This document shows, piece after piece, positions 7,003-14,426 of a stretch of DNA of 22,106 nt; positions within the stretch are counted from its first letter, which is position 1, and the number at the start of each line of letters is the position of its first letter. The translations under genes and the position numbers were made by a program. This stretch comes from Sphingomonas bacterium (GTDB taxonomy: Bacteria > Pseudomonadota > Alphaproteobacteria > Sphingomonadales > Sphingomonadaceae): positions 1 to 22,106 of the forward strand of contig NZ_CAHJWX010000005.1 in the NCBI RefSeq assembly GCF_903643065.1, in the 5' to 3' direction. The notes under the pieces were generated by a model. It was not told where the DNA came from and made no database searches. It saw nothing but the letters and a program-made list of their open reading frames with translations.

Positions 7003-8208
7003 TCAGCGAACCCAGAAGCCTGGCTCGGACGAGCGGAACCCGAGACTCTGATAGGCGGCATCGACCAGCGACTGACCTCGGTCGTTCAGCCCCACGCCCC
7101 CGCCGTGGCGGTTCATCACATAGCCGAAGGACATCTGGGCCGAGCCGTCCGCAAACCCGATGCTGCCGCCCATGCCCGGAGTGCCGAACGCCTGCTCCCC
7201 GATGATCACATGGGAGCCGGGTCCGAGCGAGCGAGCGCCCCAACTCTTTGAATAGCCAAGCGTGAAGGTGGTCGGGAGCCTCAGCATCAGGTCGCAGTCG
7301 GACGCGGATCGGGTGACCCGCATCCCCGCGAGCCTCTCCTCGCCGACCAGGCGCACGCCGTCGACCGAACCGTCGAGCGACAGGGGGGCATAGACGCGGG
7401 CCAGTGCGCGGGCGTTGGCGATGCCGCCATGGGCGGGCAGTTCGGCGGCATAGAGGGCCGCCTGGTCCGTGATCACGCCCCCGCCGTTGGTGATCAGCTT
7501 GAGGCCATACCAATCCGGCTCCGTGCTGAGCTTCCGGACAAAGGCCGACTTCGGGTCCGGGTCGCCCATCACCAGGCTGGCGACCCGACCATGTTCCGCC
7601 TCGGGCAGACCGATCCAGGCGTCCGCGCCCAGCGGACCGGCCACCTCCTCGCGCAGAAACGCGCCGATCGTCCGCCCATCGACCCGTCGGACGATCTCGC
7701 CTTCAAGGAAGCCGAGCGTCTGCGCGTGATAGCCTTGCGCCGTGCCGGGTTCCCAGATCGGTCGCTCGGCCGCGAGTCGCCCGACCGCCAGATCCCAATC
7801 GAGCAATGCGCCGTTGGGCAACTGCTCCTGCCACACCGGCAGGCCCGCCTGATGGCTCATCACCATGGCGACGGTGATGCCCTCCTTGCCGTTGGCGGCG
7901 AACTCGGGCCAGTAATCGGCGACGGGCGCGTTCAGGTCCAGCTTGCTCCGATCAGCAAGCATATGGAGGCAGGTCGCGGCTAGGCCCTTGGTGGCGGAGT
8001 AGACGACCGCCATCGTGTCCTGCTTCCAGGGTGCGCCGGCCTCGCGATCCGCGACCCCGGCCCAAAGGTCGACCACGGGCCGGCCCTCGATGGTGATCGC
8101 CACGGACGCGCCGAGTTCGCCGCGCTCGGTGAAATTGCGCCGGAACTCCTCGGCGACCGCCTCGAAGCCCGGTTCGCAGCTTCCCTCCACGACGATGCCG
8201 CTGCTCAT
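7003..8208 (-). CDS. Serine hydrolase, beta-lactamase/esterase EstB family
   Basis: A 401-residue protein of the class C beta-lactamase fold. The nucleophile motif SxxK is Ser71-Ala-Thr-Lys74 in YSATKGLAATC. The second catalytic motif is Tyr160 in GTAQGYHAQTLGFLEG. The C-terminal strand GTPGMGGSIGFADGSAQMSFGY carries the Gly-rich third element. No signal peptide is visible, so it probably acts in the cytoplasm. EstB-like members cleave small esters and lactones rather than beta-lactams. In this setting an ester or lactone hydrolase feeding an acid to the CoA ligase is plausible but inferred. ATG 8208 has GAGGGAAG a few bases upstream. Likely first gene of a two-gene operon with the NMO-like gene. 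Operator site B lies 75 bp upstream. Confidence 0.9.
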   Translation of the reverse strand: MSSGIVVEGSCEPGFEAVAEEFRRNFTERGELGASVAITIEGRPVVDLWAGVADREAGAPWKQDTMAVVYSATKGLAATCLHMLADRSKLDLNAPVADYWPEFAANGKEGITVAMVMSHQAGLPVWQEQLPNGALLDWDLAVGRLAAERPIWEPGTAQGYHAQTLGFLEGEIVRRVDGRTIGAFLREEVAGPLGADAWIGLPEAEHGRVASLVMGDPDPKSAFVRKLSTEPDWYGLKLITNGGGVITDQAALYAAELPAHGGIANARALARVYAPLSLDGSVDGVRLVGEERLAGMRVTRSASDCDLMLRLPTTFTLGYSKSWGARSLGPGSHVIIGEQAFGTPGMGGSIGFADGSAQMSFGYVMNRHGGGVGLNDRGQSLVDAAYQSLGFRSSEPGFWVR

Positions 8209-8282
8209 GATCGTTCTTCCCTCACGTCGGCCGCCCAGACGGCTCCTTGCTTAAACTGCAATTCCTAGTATTACTGATCAGG

Positions 8283-8314
8283 AGTCGAGGACAACACCGA
8301 CGCGGATGAGGACA
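8283..8314 (-). promoter_or_regulatory. AraC-type direct-repeat operator, site B (hydrolase / araC-like)
   Basis: On the minus strand TGTCCTCATC starts at 8314 and TGTCCTCGAC at 8293, 21 bp apart. The half-sites match at 8 of 10 positions, the best internal match of the four copies. The site lies 74 bp before the serine hydrolase. Its distal half overlaps the first base of the AraC-family ATG and the bases just upstream, so occupancy should also affect regulator expression. Confidence 0.72.
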
Positions 8315-9471
8315 TGTCTAATGCATTGGCAGGCCAGCGGAGGCCGAAAGTGGTAGATGGCGCGTCGACATCGCGCGGGCGTGACTACGAGTTGCCCCTA
8401 TCCTGGGCCGGGCAGACGCTTCGGCTTGCCGCCTTGGACGGGATCAGTATCGCCGGCGCGCTTGCGACGCTCGGGGTCGATGTCGAGGAAGATCCCACAC
8501 GGGACTCGGGACTCGACCCGGCCGAATGCATGTTGCTGTGCATGTTGCTCGTGAACGCGGTGGATGACGAGCTGCACGGCCTGACGGCGTCGCGCATGGT
8601 CTGCGGCACCGCTTCCATGGGCGCGCGCGCGATCGCCTCTGCGCGCACGCTGGAGGACGCGATCAGAACCCTGTGCCGCTTCTACCACATGATCGGCGGG
8701 ACATGCAGCTTCTCCCTGCAATGCGCCTCTGGGGAAGCGACGCTGACGATCCGGGCCGAGCGCGGCAAGGGCGACCAACGTGCCTTCATCGAGGAGCTGC
8801 TGGCGCACACGGCGCACATCCAGTTGTCCTATTTCTTCGGCGCCCTGCTGCCGTTGACGCGCTTCGTCACATCGACCTCGCGTCACCCCCATGTGGGACG
8901 ACGGCACCCCTACTTCCTCTGCCCGACGGTGACGGGCCTGACCACGACGCTGGCGTTCCCGGTCGAGCTCCTGACGGCGCAATCGCGTGGGCTGACGGTC
9001 GACTACCCGCTCTGGGAGGCGTGCCGCTTCTGGCTCGCCCGCCATCCGGCGACGAGAGTCCCGGTCAATGACGACGACGCCGAGCGTCCGGTTTCCGGTG
9101 CGCTCGTCACCGTGCTGCGGCGCGCCGACCTGTCGATCGCGGATTGTTCCGTCCGGCTCGGAACAAACCTTGTGGACCTGAGACGAGACCTGGCGTCGGA
9201 AGGCACGTCGTTCCGGCAGGTTCGGCAGACGGCGCTGATCGAGCGCGCCCGCCCCCACCTCCTCGCCGGCTGCTCCGTCGACGATCTCGCCGCGGCACTG
9301 GGCTATTCGGACGCCCGGAGCTTCCGACGCGCCCTGAAGCTCGCGACGGGCCTGTCGATCTCGGACATGCGCCGTGATGCCCAGGCGACTGTCGCGGACC
9401 GCACGCCGCTGATGACGAGGCTGCGTGGCGAGATCCTTCGCCTGGATCGAAGCGGCTCGTCAGCGCGGTAG
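8314..9471 (+). CDS. AraC-family transcriptional regulator
   Basis: A 385-residue regulator. The N-terminal ~220 residues resemble the arabinose-binding-like domain of OruR/ArgR/PhbR-type AraC proteins (RTLEDAIRTLCRFYHMIGG; FCHL-like hydrophobic core). The C-terminal AraC DNA-binding domain has two helix-turn-helix units, about 274-297 (SIADCSVRLGTNLVDLRRDL) and 321-348 (SVDDLAAALGYSDARSFRRA). The second carries the family signature G-Y-S-D-x-x-x-F-x-R-A-x-K-x-x-x-G. It is divergent from the serine hydrolase, and operator site B overlaps its start codon. The four 21-bp-spaced direct repeats have the geometry typical for this family, so I infer that it controls the surrounding genes and itself. 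Effector unknown. The Old Yellow Enzyme gene follows after 95 bp. Confidence 0.92.
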   Translation: MSNALAGQRRPKVVDGASTSRGRDYELPLSWAGQTLRLAALDGISIAGALATLGVDVEEDPTRDSGLDPAECMLLCMLLVNAVDDELHGLTASRMVCGTASMGARAIASARTLEDAIRTLCRFYHMIGGTCSFSLQCASGEATLTIRAERGKGDQRAFIEELLAHTAHIQLSYFFGALLPLTRFVTSTSRHPHVGRRHPYFLCPTVTGLTTTLAFPVELLTAQSRGLTVDYPLWEACRFWLARHPATRVPVNDDDAERPVSGALVTVLRRADLSIADCSVRLGTNLVDLRRDLASEGTSFRQVRQTALIERARPHLLAGCSVDDLAAALGYSDARSFRRALKLATGLSISDMRRDAQATVADRTPLMTRLRGEILRLDRSGSSAR

Positions 9472-9554
9472 CGATGATGTGCGCTACTGCGAGTTGCATA
9501 ATGCTCGGATGAGCGGCTATCGGTGCGCGGTGCTGTCGAGCACGCTTTGATCGC

Positions 9555-9560
9555 AGGAGA
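9555..9560 (+). promoter_or_regulatory. Ribosome binding site for the GTG-started OYE gene
   Basis: AGGAGA ends six bases before GTG 9567. It favours that start over the out-of-frame ATG at 9560, which overlaps it. Confidence 0.65.
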
Positions 9561-9566
9561 TGCGCC

Positions 9567-10667
9567 GTGTCCGTGGACGCCCTTTTCGAGCCCTTCAGCC
9601 TGAAGAACCTGACATTGCCGAACCGCGTCGTCATGGCCCCCATGACCCGCTCCATGTCGCCCGACGGCTACCCGACCGACGAGGTCGCCGGCTATTATGC
9701 GCGCAGGGCAGCGGGCGGCACCGGCCTCCTCATCTCGGAAGGCACCGGCGTCAATCGGCCGGCGTCGGTCAACGGTCAGAACATTCCGCGCTTCCACGGC
9801 GAGCGGGAACTTGCGGGGTGGAAGAAGGTGATCGACGACGTCCACGCGGCGGGTGGGCTGATGGCGCCGCAGCTCTGGCACGTCGGCGCCATGCCTTCAC
9901 CCTACAAGAACGGTCCGACGCATGATCTCTACGAGAGCCCTGCCGGGCTGCTGAAGCCGGGCAAGACCTATGGCAAGACCATGGGTGACGCCGACGTCGC
10001 CGACACCATCGCCGCCTTCGGGACGGCGGCGGCCGACGCCAAGCGTCTCGGCTTCGACGCGGTGGAACTGCATGGAGCGCATGGTTACCTGATTGATCAG
10101 TTCTTCTGGATGGAGACGAACCAGCGTCAGGACGCCTTCGCCGGGCCGACCATCCGCGAGCGGGCGCGTTTCGCGGCCGACATCATCCGCACCGTTCGAG
10201 CAGCGGTCGGTCCCGACTTTCCCATCATCATCCGCCTGTCGCAATGGAAGCAGCAGGATTTCGGTGCGCGGCTGGCCGAGACGCCCGAGGCGATGGATGA
10301 GTGGCTGAGCACGCTGGTCGAGGCCGGCGCCGATGTGCTGCACTGCTCGCAACGGCGTTTCTGGGAACCGGAGTTCGAGGGATCGGACCTGAACTTCGCC
10401 GGCTGGGCGAAGAAGCTGACCGGAGCGACGACGATCACGGTGGGCTCCGTCGGCCTCACCGGCGAGTTCGTCGCCGCTTACGGTGGGGAACGGTCGGAGC
10501 CCGCCTCGCTGGACGAACTCATCCGCCGGCTGGAGCGAGGCGACTTCGACCTCGTGGCGGTCGGCCGGGCGCTGCTCCAGGATCCGCGATGGGCCGCCAA
10601 GGTTCGTGAGGGCCGTGCGGACGAGCTGCAGAATTTCGAAGCCTCCGCTTTCGCCACCCTGTCCTGA
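9567..10667 (+). CDS. Old Yellow Enzyme family NADH:flavin oxidoreductase
   Basis: A 366-residue FMN TIM-barrel ene-reductase. It begins LFEPFSLKNLTLPNRVVMAP-MTR. The residue after MAPM is Thr27, as in classical OYEs, rather than the Cys of the YqjM group. PQLWHVG (101-107) is the FMN-contact strand. VELHGAHGYLIDQFF contains His169 and His172, the usual HxxH/HxxN pair that binds the substrate carbonyl. DLVAVGRALLQDPRW is the C-terminal phosphate-binding site. Such enzymes reduce C=C bonds conjugated to carbonyls, and some act on nitro groups. The start is GTG 9567. It is probably co-transcribed with the AraC-family gene 95 bp upstream; it has no copy of the operator of its own. A substrate enone is inferred from context. 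Confidence 0.93.
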   Translation: MSVDALFEPFSLKNLTLPNRVVMAPMTRSMSPDGYPTDEVAGYYARRAAGGTGLLISEGTGVNRPASVNGQNIPRFHGERELAGWKKVIDDVHAAGGLMAPQLWHVGAMPSPYKNGPTHDLYESPAGLLKPGKTYGKTMGDADVADTIAAFGTAAADAKRLGFDAVELHGAHGYLIDQFFWMETNQRQDAFAGPTIRERARFAADIIRTVRAAVGPDFPIIIRLSQWKQQDFGARLAETPEAMDEWLSTLVEAGADVLHCSQRRFWEPEFEGSDLNFAGWAKKLTGATTITVGSVGLTGEFVAAYGGERSEPASLDELIRRLERGDFDLVAVGRALLQDPRWAAKVREGRADELQNFEASAFATLS

Positions 10668-10691
10668 TCGCATCGCCAACCGAGCGCGTGG

Positions 10692-10718
10692 CCGACGGCA
10701 TCCGGCAGGTGCCGTCGG
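10692..10718. terminator. Hairpin between convergent OYE and oxidoreductase genes
   Basis: A perfect 9-bp stem, CCGACGGCA / TGCCGTCGG, with a 9-base loop lies 24 bp after the OYE stop and before the convergent gene end at 10752. It can serve as a bidirectional terminator, although T-tracts are poor. Confidence 0.6.
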
Positions 10719-10744
10719 TGTCGCGCGGCGCAAGCTGGCGTTTT

Positions 10745-10760
10745 GCTGGCTCTAGCCAGC
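10745..10760 (-). terminator. Second hairpin over the stop of the quinone oxidoreductase
   Basis: GCTGGC-TCTA-GCCAGC forms a 6-bp stem containing the stop codon of the minus-strand gene. On the plus strand it is preceded by TTTT; on the minus strand it is followed by AAAACG rather than a T-run. Weak support. Confidence 0.35.
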
Positions 10761-11744
10761 GCCCACGTCGAGTACGATCTTGCCTGTGTGCTCGCCGGCC
10801 TCCATGCGCTCGTGCGCTTCGGCCGCGCGAGCGAACGGTAACACCGTGTCGATGACCGGCTTGAACCTGCCGTCCTCGATCCACGGCCAGACCATGCGCT
10901 CGATCTCGCTCGCCAGGGCCGCCTTCTCATCCGCGGACCGACCTCTCAGCGTCGAGCCGGTCACCACCGCGCGTTTCTGCATGAGCGTGAAGATCGGCAA
11001 GGTCACCTCTGCTCCGCCGAGCGCGGCGATGAAGACGATCCGCCCGTCCGTGTTGAGCGTCTCCAGATCTTTCGCGAACGTGTCGCCGCCGACCATGTTG
11101 AGCACGACGTCGGCACCGCCGTGGCGCTTCACCGCCTCGACATAGTCCTGCTTCGACGCGTCGATGCTCAGGTCCGCGCCAAGCCGGGCTGCCGCGTCTG
11201 CCTTCGCCGCTCCGCGCGAGGTCGCGATGACGGTTGCGCCGGCCGCCTTTGCCATCTGTATCGCCGTCACGCCGATGCCAGAACTGGCGCCATGGACAAG
11301 CAGTGTCTCGCCCCGCCGCAATCCGCCGAGCTGGAACACGTTGGCGAAGACGGTGAACACCGTTTCCGGCAGCCCCGCCGCCTCCTCGAAGGTGAGCTCC
11401 CGCGGGACGGGCAGGGCGTGGCGGGGATCGCAGGTAGCGATCTGGGCATAGCCGCCGCCGCCGAGCAGCGCGCAGACACGGTCGCCGACTGACCACCGGC
11501 CAGCGGCGCGCATCACCTCTCCGGCCACTTCCAGCCCGAGCGTCTCGGACGCGCCCGGCGGGGGCGGATAGAGGCCCACGCGCTGGAACACGTCGGGACG
11601 GTTCACGCCCGCCGCGCGGACGGCGATCACCAGGTCGCCGTCGCGGACCTCCGGCGCCGCGACTTTGTCGAGGTGGAGGGCCTGTGCGTTTCCCTTGCCT
11701 CCGGCGATCACGACCGCGTTCATCTGCTCGGGAATGTCAGTCAT
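10752..11744 (-). CDS. NADPH:quinone / enone oxidoreductase (zinc-free MDR, zeta-crystallin type)
   Basis: A 330-residue medium-chain dehydrogenase/reductase. It has the GroES-like N-terminal half (GVNRPDVFQRVGLYPPPPG, GLEVAGEV) and a Rossmann half with HGASSGIGVTAIQMAKAAGA (151-170), the AxxGxxG nucleotide-binding motif. The zinc-binding residues of alcohol dehydrogenases are absent. It is closest in feel to the PIG3/zeta-crystallin branch. These enzymes reduce quinones or alpha,beta-unsaturated carbonyls with NADPH. ATG 11744 has GGAG about eight bases upstream. It is convergent with the OYE and divergent from the six-gene operon, with operator site C in its promoter region. It may detoxify or reduce the same enone substrates. 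Confidence 0.92.
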   Translation of the reverse strand: MTDIPEQMNAVVIAGGKGNAQALHLDKVAAPEVRDGDLVIAVRAAGVNRPDVFQRVGLYPPPPGASETLGLEVAGEVMRAAGRWSVGDRVCALLGGGGYAQIATCDPRHALPVPRELTFEEAAGLPETVFTVFANVFQLGGLRRGETLLVHGASSGIGVTAIQMAKAAGATVIATSRGAAKADAAARLGADLSIDASKQDYVEAVKRHGGADVVLNMVGGDTFAKDLETLNTDGRIVFIAALGGAEVTLPIFTLMQKRAVVTGSTLRGRSADEKAALASEIERMVWPWIEDGRFKPVIDTVLPFARAAEAHERMEAGEHTGKIVLDVGAG

Positions 11745-11880
11745 ACCGGTGCTCCATTACCGGGTGATGCGTCGCACCGCCGCTGATCATCGCGGCACGT
11801 CACCGTAGGATGGACAGTCGGGATAGCCGCGCGGCCCGGGCGCGTAGAAGGACGCCTGACTGGCTACCTGCCGCGTCGGG

Positions 11881-11912
11881 TGTCGAGGACATATGCCGGC
11901 GTGATCAGGACG
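11881..11912 (-). promoter_or_regulatory. AraC-type direct-repeat operator, site C (oxidoreductase promoter)
   Basis: On the minus strand CGTCC starts at 11912 and TGTCCTCGACA at 11891, 21 bp apart. The site lies 136 bp before the quinone oxidoreductase start and points to it. The distal half-site has one mismatch (C for T) in the five-base core. Confidence 0.68.
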
Positions 11913-11982
11913 TTTTGTACGCCCGCCCGGCGCGGACGACCCTGCCTCCGTAGCAACTCACGCTAGGCGTCATCCCGCAACC

Positions 11983-12014
11983 TGTCCCTGTCGCCGGCAA
12001 ATGTGTCCTCGACC
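11983..12014 (+). promoter_or_regulatory. AraC-type direct-repeat operator, site D (six-gene operon)
   Basis: TGTCC starts at 11983 and TGTCCTCGAC at 12004, 21 bp apart. The site lies about 110 bp before the TTG start of the first operon gene and points to it. With site C it forms a back-to-back pair in one divergent promoter region. Confidence 0.72.
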
Positions 12015-12108
12015 CGCGACACCGACCTGAAGATGAACGTGATCCATGGACCAGCGCCTATGCCCACCCTCTCGCCTAGTTTTCACGGTTGGGTCAGCGC
12101 CGTCCGCC

Positions 12109-12119
12109 GAGGAGGAAGG
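12109..12119 (+). promoter_or_regulatory. Strong ribosome binding site fixing a TTG start
   Basis: GAGGAGGAAGG ends three bases before TTG 12123; its AGGAGG core is six to seven bases away. It is the only good Shine-Dalgarno in the leader, and the protein then begins at the family's usual N-terminus (NFELTADQ). Confidence 0.75.
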
Positions 12120-12122
12120 CGC

Positions 12123-13385
12123 TTGAATTTCGAGCTGACGGCGGATCAGGCCCATCACCGCGAGCGGGTCAAGGGCTTCATGAACGAACGCGTCCGCCCG
12201 AGGCTGCGCGACTACGACGAGCAGGCCGCCGCCGAGCCACGCTGGAAGGTGCTGCCGGTGATCGAGGAACTGAAGACGGAGGCTCGCCGCGCCGGGCTCT
12301 GGAACCTGTTCATGCCGCCCTCGTCGGGTCATCCGCCCGTCGACGACTCCTTCGAGTTCGAAGGCGAGCAGCTCACCAATCTCGAATACGCGCTGTGCGC
12401 CGAGGAAATGGGCCGGGTCCACTGGGCGTCCGAGGTCTTCAACTGCTCGGCGCCCGATACCGGCAACATGGAGGTGCTGCTCCGCTACGGCACGCTGGAT
12501 CAGAAGGAGGAATGGCTCCGGCCGCTGATGCGCGGCGAGGTGCGCTCGGCCTTCCTCATGACCGAGCCCGGCGTGGCCTCGTCCGACGCGACCAACATCG
12601 AAACCTCCATTCGTCCCGACGGCGACGAGTACGTTATCGACGGCACCAAATGGTGGTCGAGTGGCGCGGGCGACCCGCGCTGCAAGCTCGCGATCGTGAT
12701 GGGCAAGACCGACCCGGAGCAGCACCGCTACCGGCAGCAAAGCATGGTGCTTGTCCCCATGGAAACGGCCGGTGTGCGCATCGCCCGCATGTTGCCCGTC
12801 TTCGGCTACGACCATGCGCCGCACGGGCATGGCGAAATCATGTTGGAAGGCGTGCGCGTTCCCGCGGACAACATGCTGCTCGGCGAAGGGCGGGGGTTCG
12901 AGATCGCGCAAGGCCGGCTTGGCCCCGGACGCATCCACCACTGCATGCGCACCATCGGGATCGCCGAGGAGGCGCTCGCCTCCATGGCACGACGCCTGCT
13001 GGGCCGGACGGCGTTCGGCAAGCGCATCGCCGACCAGTCGGTCTGGGAGGAACGCGTCGCGCGCGCGCGCATCGACATTGAGATGTCCCGGCTGCTCTGC
13101 CTCAAGGCAGCCGACATGATGGACAGGGCGGGCAACAAATCCGCACAGCTCGAGATCGCGATGATCAAGGTCCAGGCGCCGACCATGGCGCTGAAGATAT
13201 TGGACGATGCCATCCAGGCGCATGGCGGCGGCGGCGTGTCGGATGACTTCCACCTTGCCACGGATTGGGCCGGCATTCGAACGTTGCGCTTCGCCGACGG
13301 TCCCGACGAGGTGCACAACCGGGCGATCGCGCGCGCCGAGTTCGGCAAATATGCCGCGCCCTTGCACGAAGGGCGCTCGGCTTGA
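12123..13385 (+). CDS. ACAD10/11-like acyl-CoA dehydrogenase (LvaC-type)
   Basis: A 420-residue FAD protein of the acyl-CoA dehydrogenase fold. The branch is recognised from [55 protein letters not shown] and [11 protein letters not shown]. These are typical of the ACAD domain of ACAD10/11 and of LvaC in levulinate catabolism. At the site where classical members have the catalytic Glu (YEGT) it has ADGP, with Asp392. In the known pathway the enzyme processes a 4-phosphoacyl-CoA made by the kinase partner, removing phosphate to give an unsaturated acyl-CoA. The kinase gene follows with a 4-bp overlap. TTG 12123 was chosen from the strong Shine-Dalgarno and family length. First gene of the operon, downstream of operator D. 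Confidence 0.92.
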   Translation: MNFELTADQAHHRERVKGFMNERVRPRLRDYDEQAAAEPRWKVLPVIEELKTEARRAGLWNLFMPPSSGHPPVDDSFEFEGEQLTNLEYALCAEEMGRVHWASEVFNCSAPDTGNMEVLLRYGTLDQKEEWLRPLMRGEVRSAFLMTEPGVASSDATNIETSIRPDGDEYVIDGTKWWSSGAGDPRCKLAIVMGKTDPEQHRYRQQSMVLVPMETAGVRIARMLPVFGYDHAPHGHGEIMLEGVRVPADNMLLGEGRGFEIAQGRLGPGRIHHCMRTIGIAEEALASMARRLLGRTAFGKRIADQSVWEERVARARIDIEMSRLLCLKAADMMDRAGNKSAQLEIAMIKVQAPTMALKILDDAIQAHGGGGVSDDFHLATDWAGIRTLRFADGPDEVHNRAIARAEFGKYAAPLHEGRSA

Positions 13386-14413
13386 GCGAAGCGGCAATCC
13401 TCGACCGCACCGGGGCGCTGCGGGACTGGTTCGACACGCACCTGCCTACCACGACGGCGCCGCTGCGCTTGGACAAGTTCCCCGGAGGCCAGTCGAATCC
13501 GACCTACCGCGTCTCTACGGGCGAAACCACGTACGTGCTTCGGCGCAAGCCATCCGGGACGGTCCTGCCCTCCGCGCACGCCGTGGAACGCGAGTTCCGG
13601 CTGCTGTCGGCGCTGCACCCGGTCGGCTTCCCCGTCCCCGAGCCACTGGCCTTGTGCGAGGATCCGTCGGTTATCGGCGCGCCATTCTACGTGATGACCT
13701 TGGTTGAAGGTACGATCCACTGGAATGGTGCGCTGCCCGATCGTCCGGCCGAAGAACGTCGCTGCATTTACGAAGGTCTGATCGACACGCTCGCGCGGCT
13801 CCATACCTTGGAGCCGGCGGCGGTCGACTTGGAGGATTTCGGTCGACCCGGCGATTTCTTCGCCCGCCAGCTCGACCGGTGGACGAGGCAGCACCACGCG
13901 AGCCGCATGAAGCCGGTGCCGGAGCTGGACAAGCTCGTCGACTGGCTGCCGCGGCATCGCCCGCCGCAGCGCCGCTCGACCATCGTGCATGGCGATTACC
14001 GGATCGATAACGCCGTGTTCGCCGGCCCGGGGCCGCGTGTGGCGGCGTTGCTCGATTGGGAGCTGGCGACGATCGGCGATCCGCTGGCCGACATCGCCTA
14101 TCTGGCGTTGGGCTGGATCCTTCCCGCCGAGGGCCGCTCCGGGCTGGCCGGCCTCGATCCTTTGCCGGCGGGCATTCCGACGCTCGACGACGTGATCGCC
14201 CGCTACTGCGCGGCGACCGGACGGGACGGGATACCCGAGCTACCATGGCTGCTGGCGTTCAGCCTGTTCCGCCTCGCGGTCATCCTTCAAGGCGTCGGCA
14301 AGCGGGCCGCGCAGGGCAACGCTTCCGGCGGATCGGCGGCGCAGGAGGCGGCTCGGGTCGGATCGCTCGCGCGCGCCGCGTGGGAACATGCCCGAGCAGC
14401 GGGCGCGTCATGA
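13382..14413 (+). CDS. APH-fold phosphotransferase, 4-hydroxyacyl-CoA kinase-like (LvaA/ACAD10-11 N-domain type)
   Basis: A 343-residue kinase-like protein of the aminoglycoside phosphotransferase fold. It has the nucleotide loop [12 protein letters not shown] with VLRRKPSG (Lys of the N-lobe), the Brenner catalytic loop HGDYRIDN (His203, Asp205, Asn210) and the metal-binding [18 protein letters not shown] (Asp225). This is the same module as the N-terminal kinase domain of vertebrate ACAD10/11 and as LvaA of Pseudomonas, which phosphorylates the 4-hydroxyl of 4-hydroxyacyl-CoA. It is not an antibiotic-resistance gene. The start is TTG 13382, which shares bases with the TGA of the dehydrogenase (TTGA overlap), so translation is coupled. 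An ATG further upstream lies deep in the previous gene and was rejected. No LvaB-like small partner follows. Confidence 0.9.
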   Translation: MSEAAILDRTGALRDWFDTHLPTTTAPLRLDKFPGGQSNPTYRVSTGETTYVLRRKPSGTVLPSAHAVEREFRLLSALHPVGFPVPEPLALCEDPSVIGAPFYVMTLVEGTIHWNGALPDRPAEERRCIYEGLIDTLARLHTLEPAAVDLEDFGRPGDFFARQLDRWTRQHHASRMKPVPELDKLVDWLPRHRPPQRRSTIVHGDYRIDNAVFAGPGPRVAALLDWELATIGDPLADIAYLALGWILPAEGRSGLAGLDPLPAGIPTLDDVIARYCAATGRDGIPELPWLLAFSLFRLAVILQGVGKRAAQGNASGGSAAQEAARVGSLARAAWEHARAAGAS

Positions 14414-14426
14414 GCGAGGAGTGGTG

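Larger units (their letters stand above)
11745..12122. other. Divergent promoter region with two operators
   Basis: 378 bp between the oxidoreductase (minus) and the six-gene operon (plus). It carries operator sites C and D in opposite orientations about 70 bp apart, each pointing to its own gene. The frame of the downstream gene stays open back to GTG 12003, but that part overlaps operator D and lacks a ribosome binding site, so I treat it as untranslated leader. No other gene was seen. Confidence 0.6.

Noticed and set aside
7003..8208. Beta-lactamase conferring resistance
   Set aside because: No signal peptide for periplasmic export; the sequence fits EstB-like esterases and it lies in a catabolic locus.
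8476..8488. TGTCGAGGAAG inside the AraC-family gene
   Set aside because: It lies in coding sequence, misses the final bases of the motif and has no second half-site at 21 bp.
9534..9544. TGTCGAGCACG upstream of the OYE as a fifth operator
   Set aside because: Only 9 of 11 bases match, and there is no TGTCC partner 21 bp away, so it does not share the two-half-site structure.
12003..12122. N-terminal extension of the ACAD10/11-like protein from GTG 12003
   Set aside because: It would add 40 residues without homology, has no ribosome binding site and overlaps operator D; TTG 12123 has a strong Shine-Dalgarno.
11970..13397. Long open frame on the minus strand opposite the ACAD10/11-like gene
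   Set aside because: It is a shadow of a GC-rich coding region; its translation is rich in Arg, Ala and His with no family motif, while the plus strand has clear dehydrogenase motifs.
13382..14413. Aminoglycoside resistance gene
   Set aside because: The fold is APH-like, but the neighbours and sequence type are those of acyl-CoA kinase modules; there is no resistance context.
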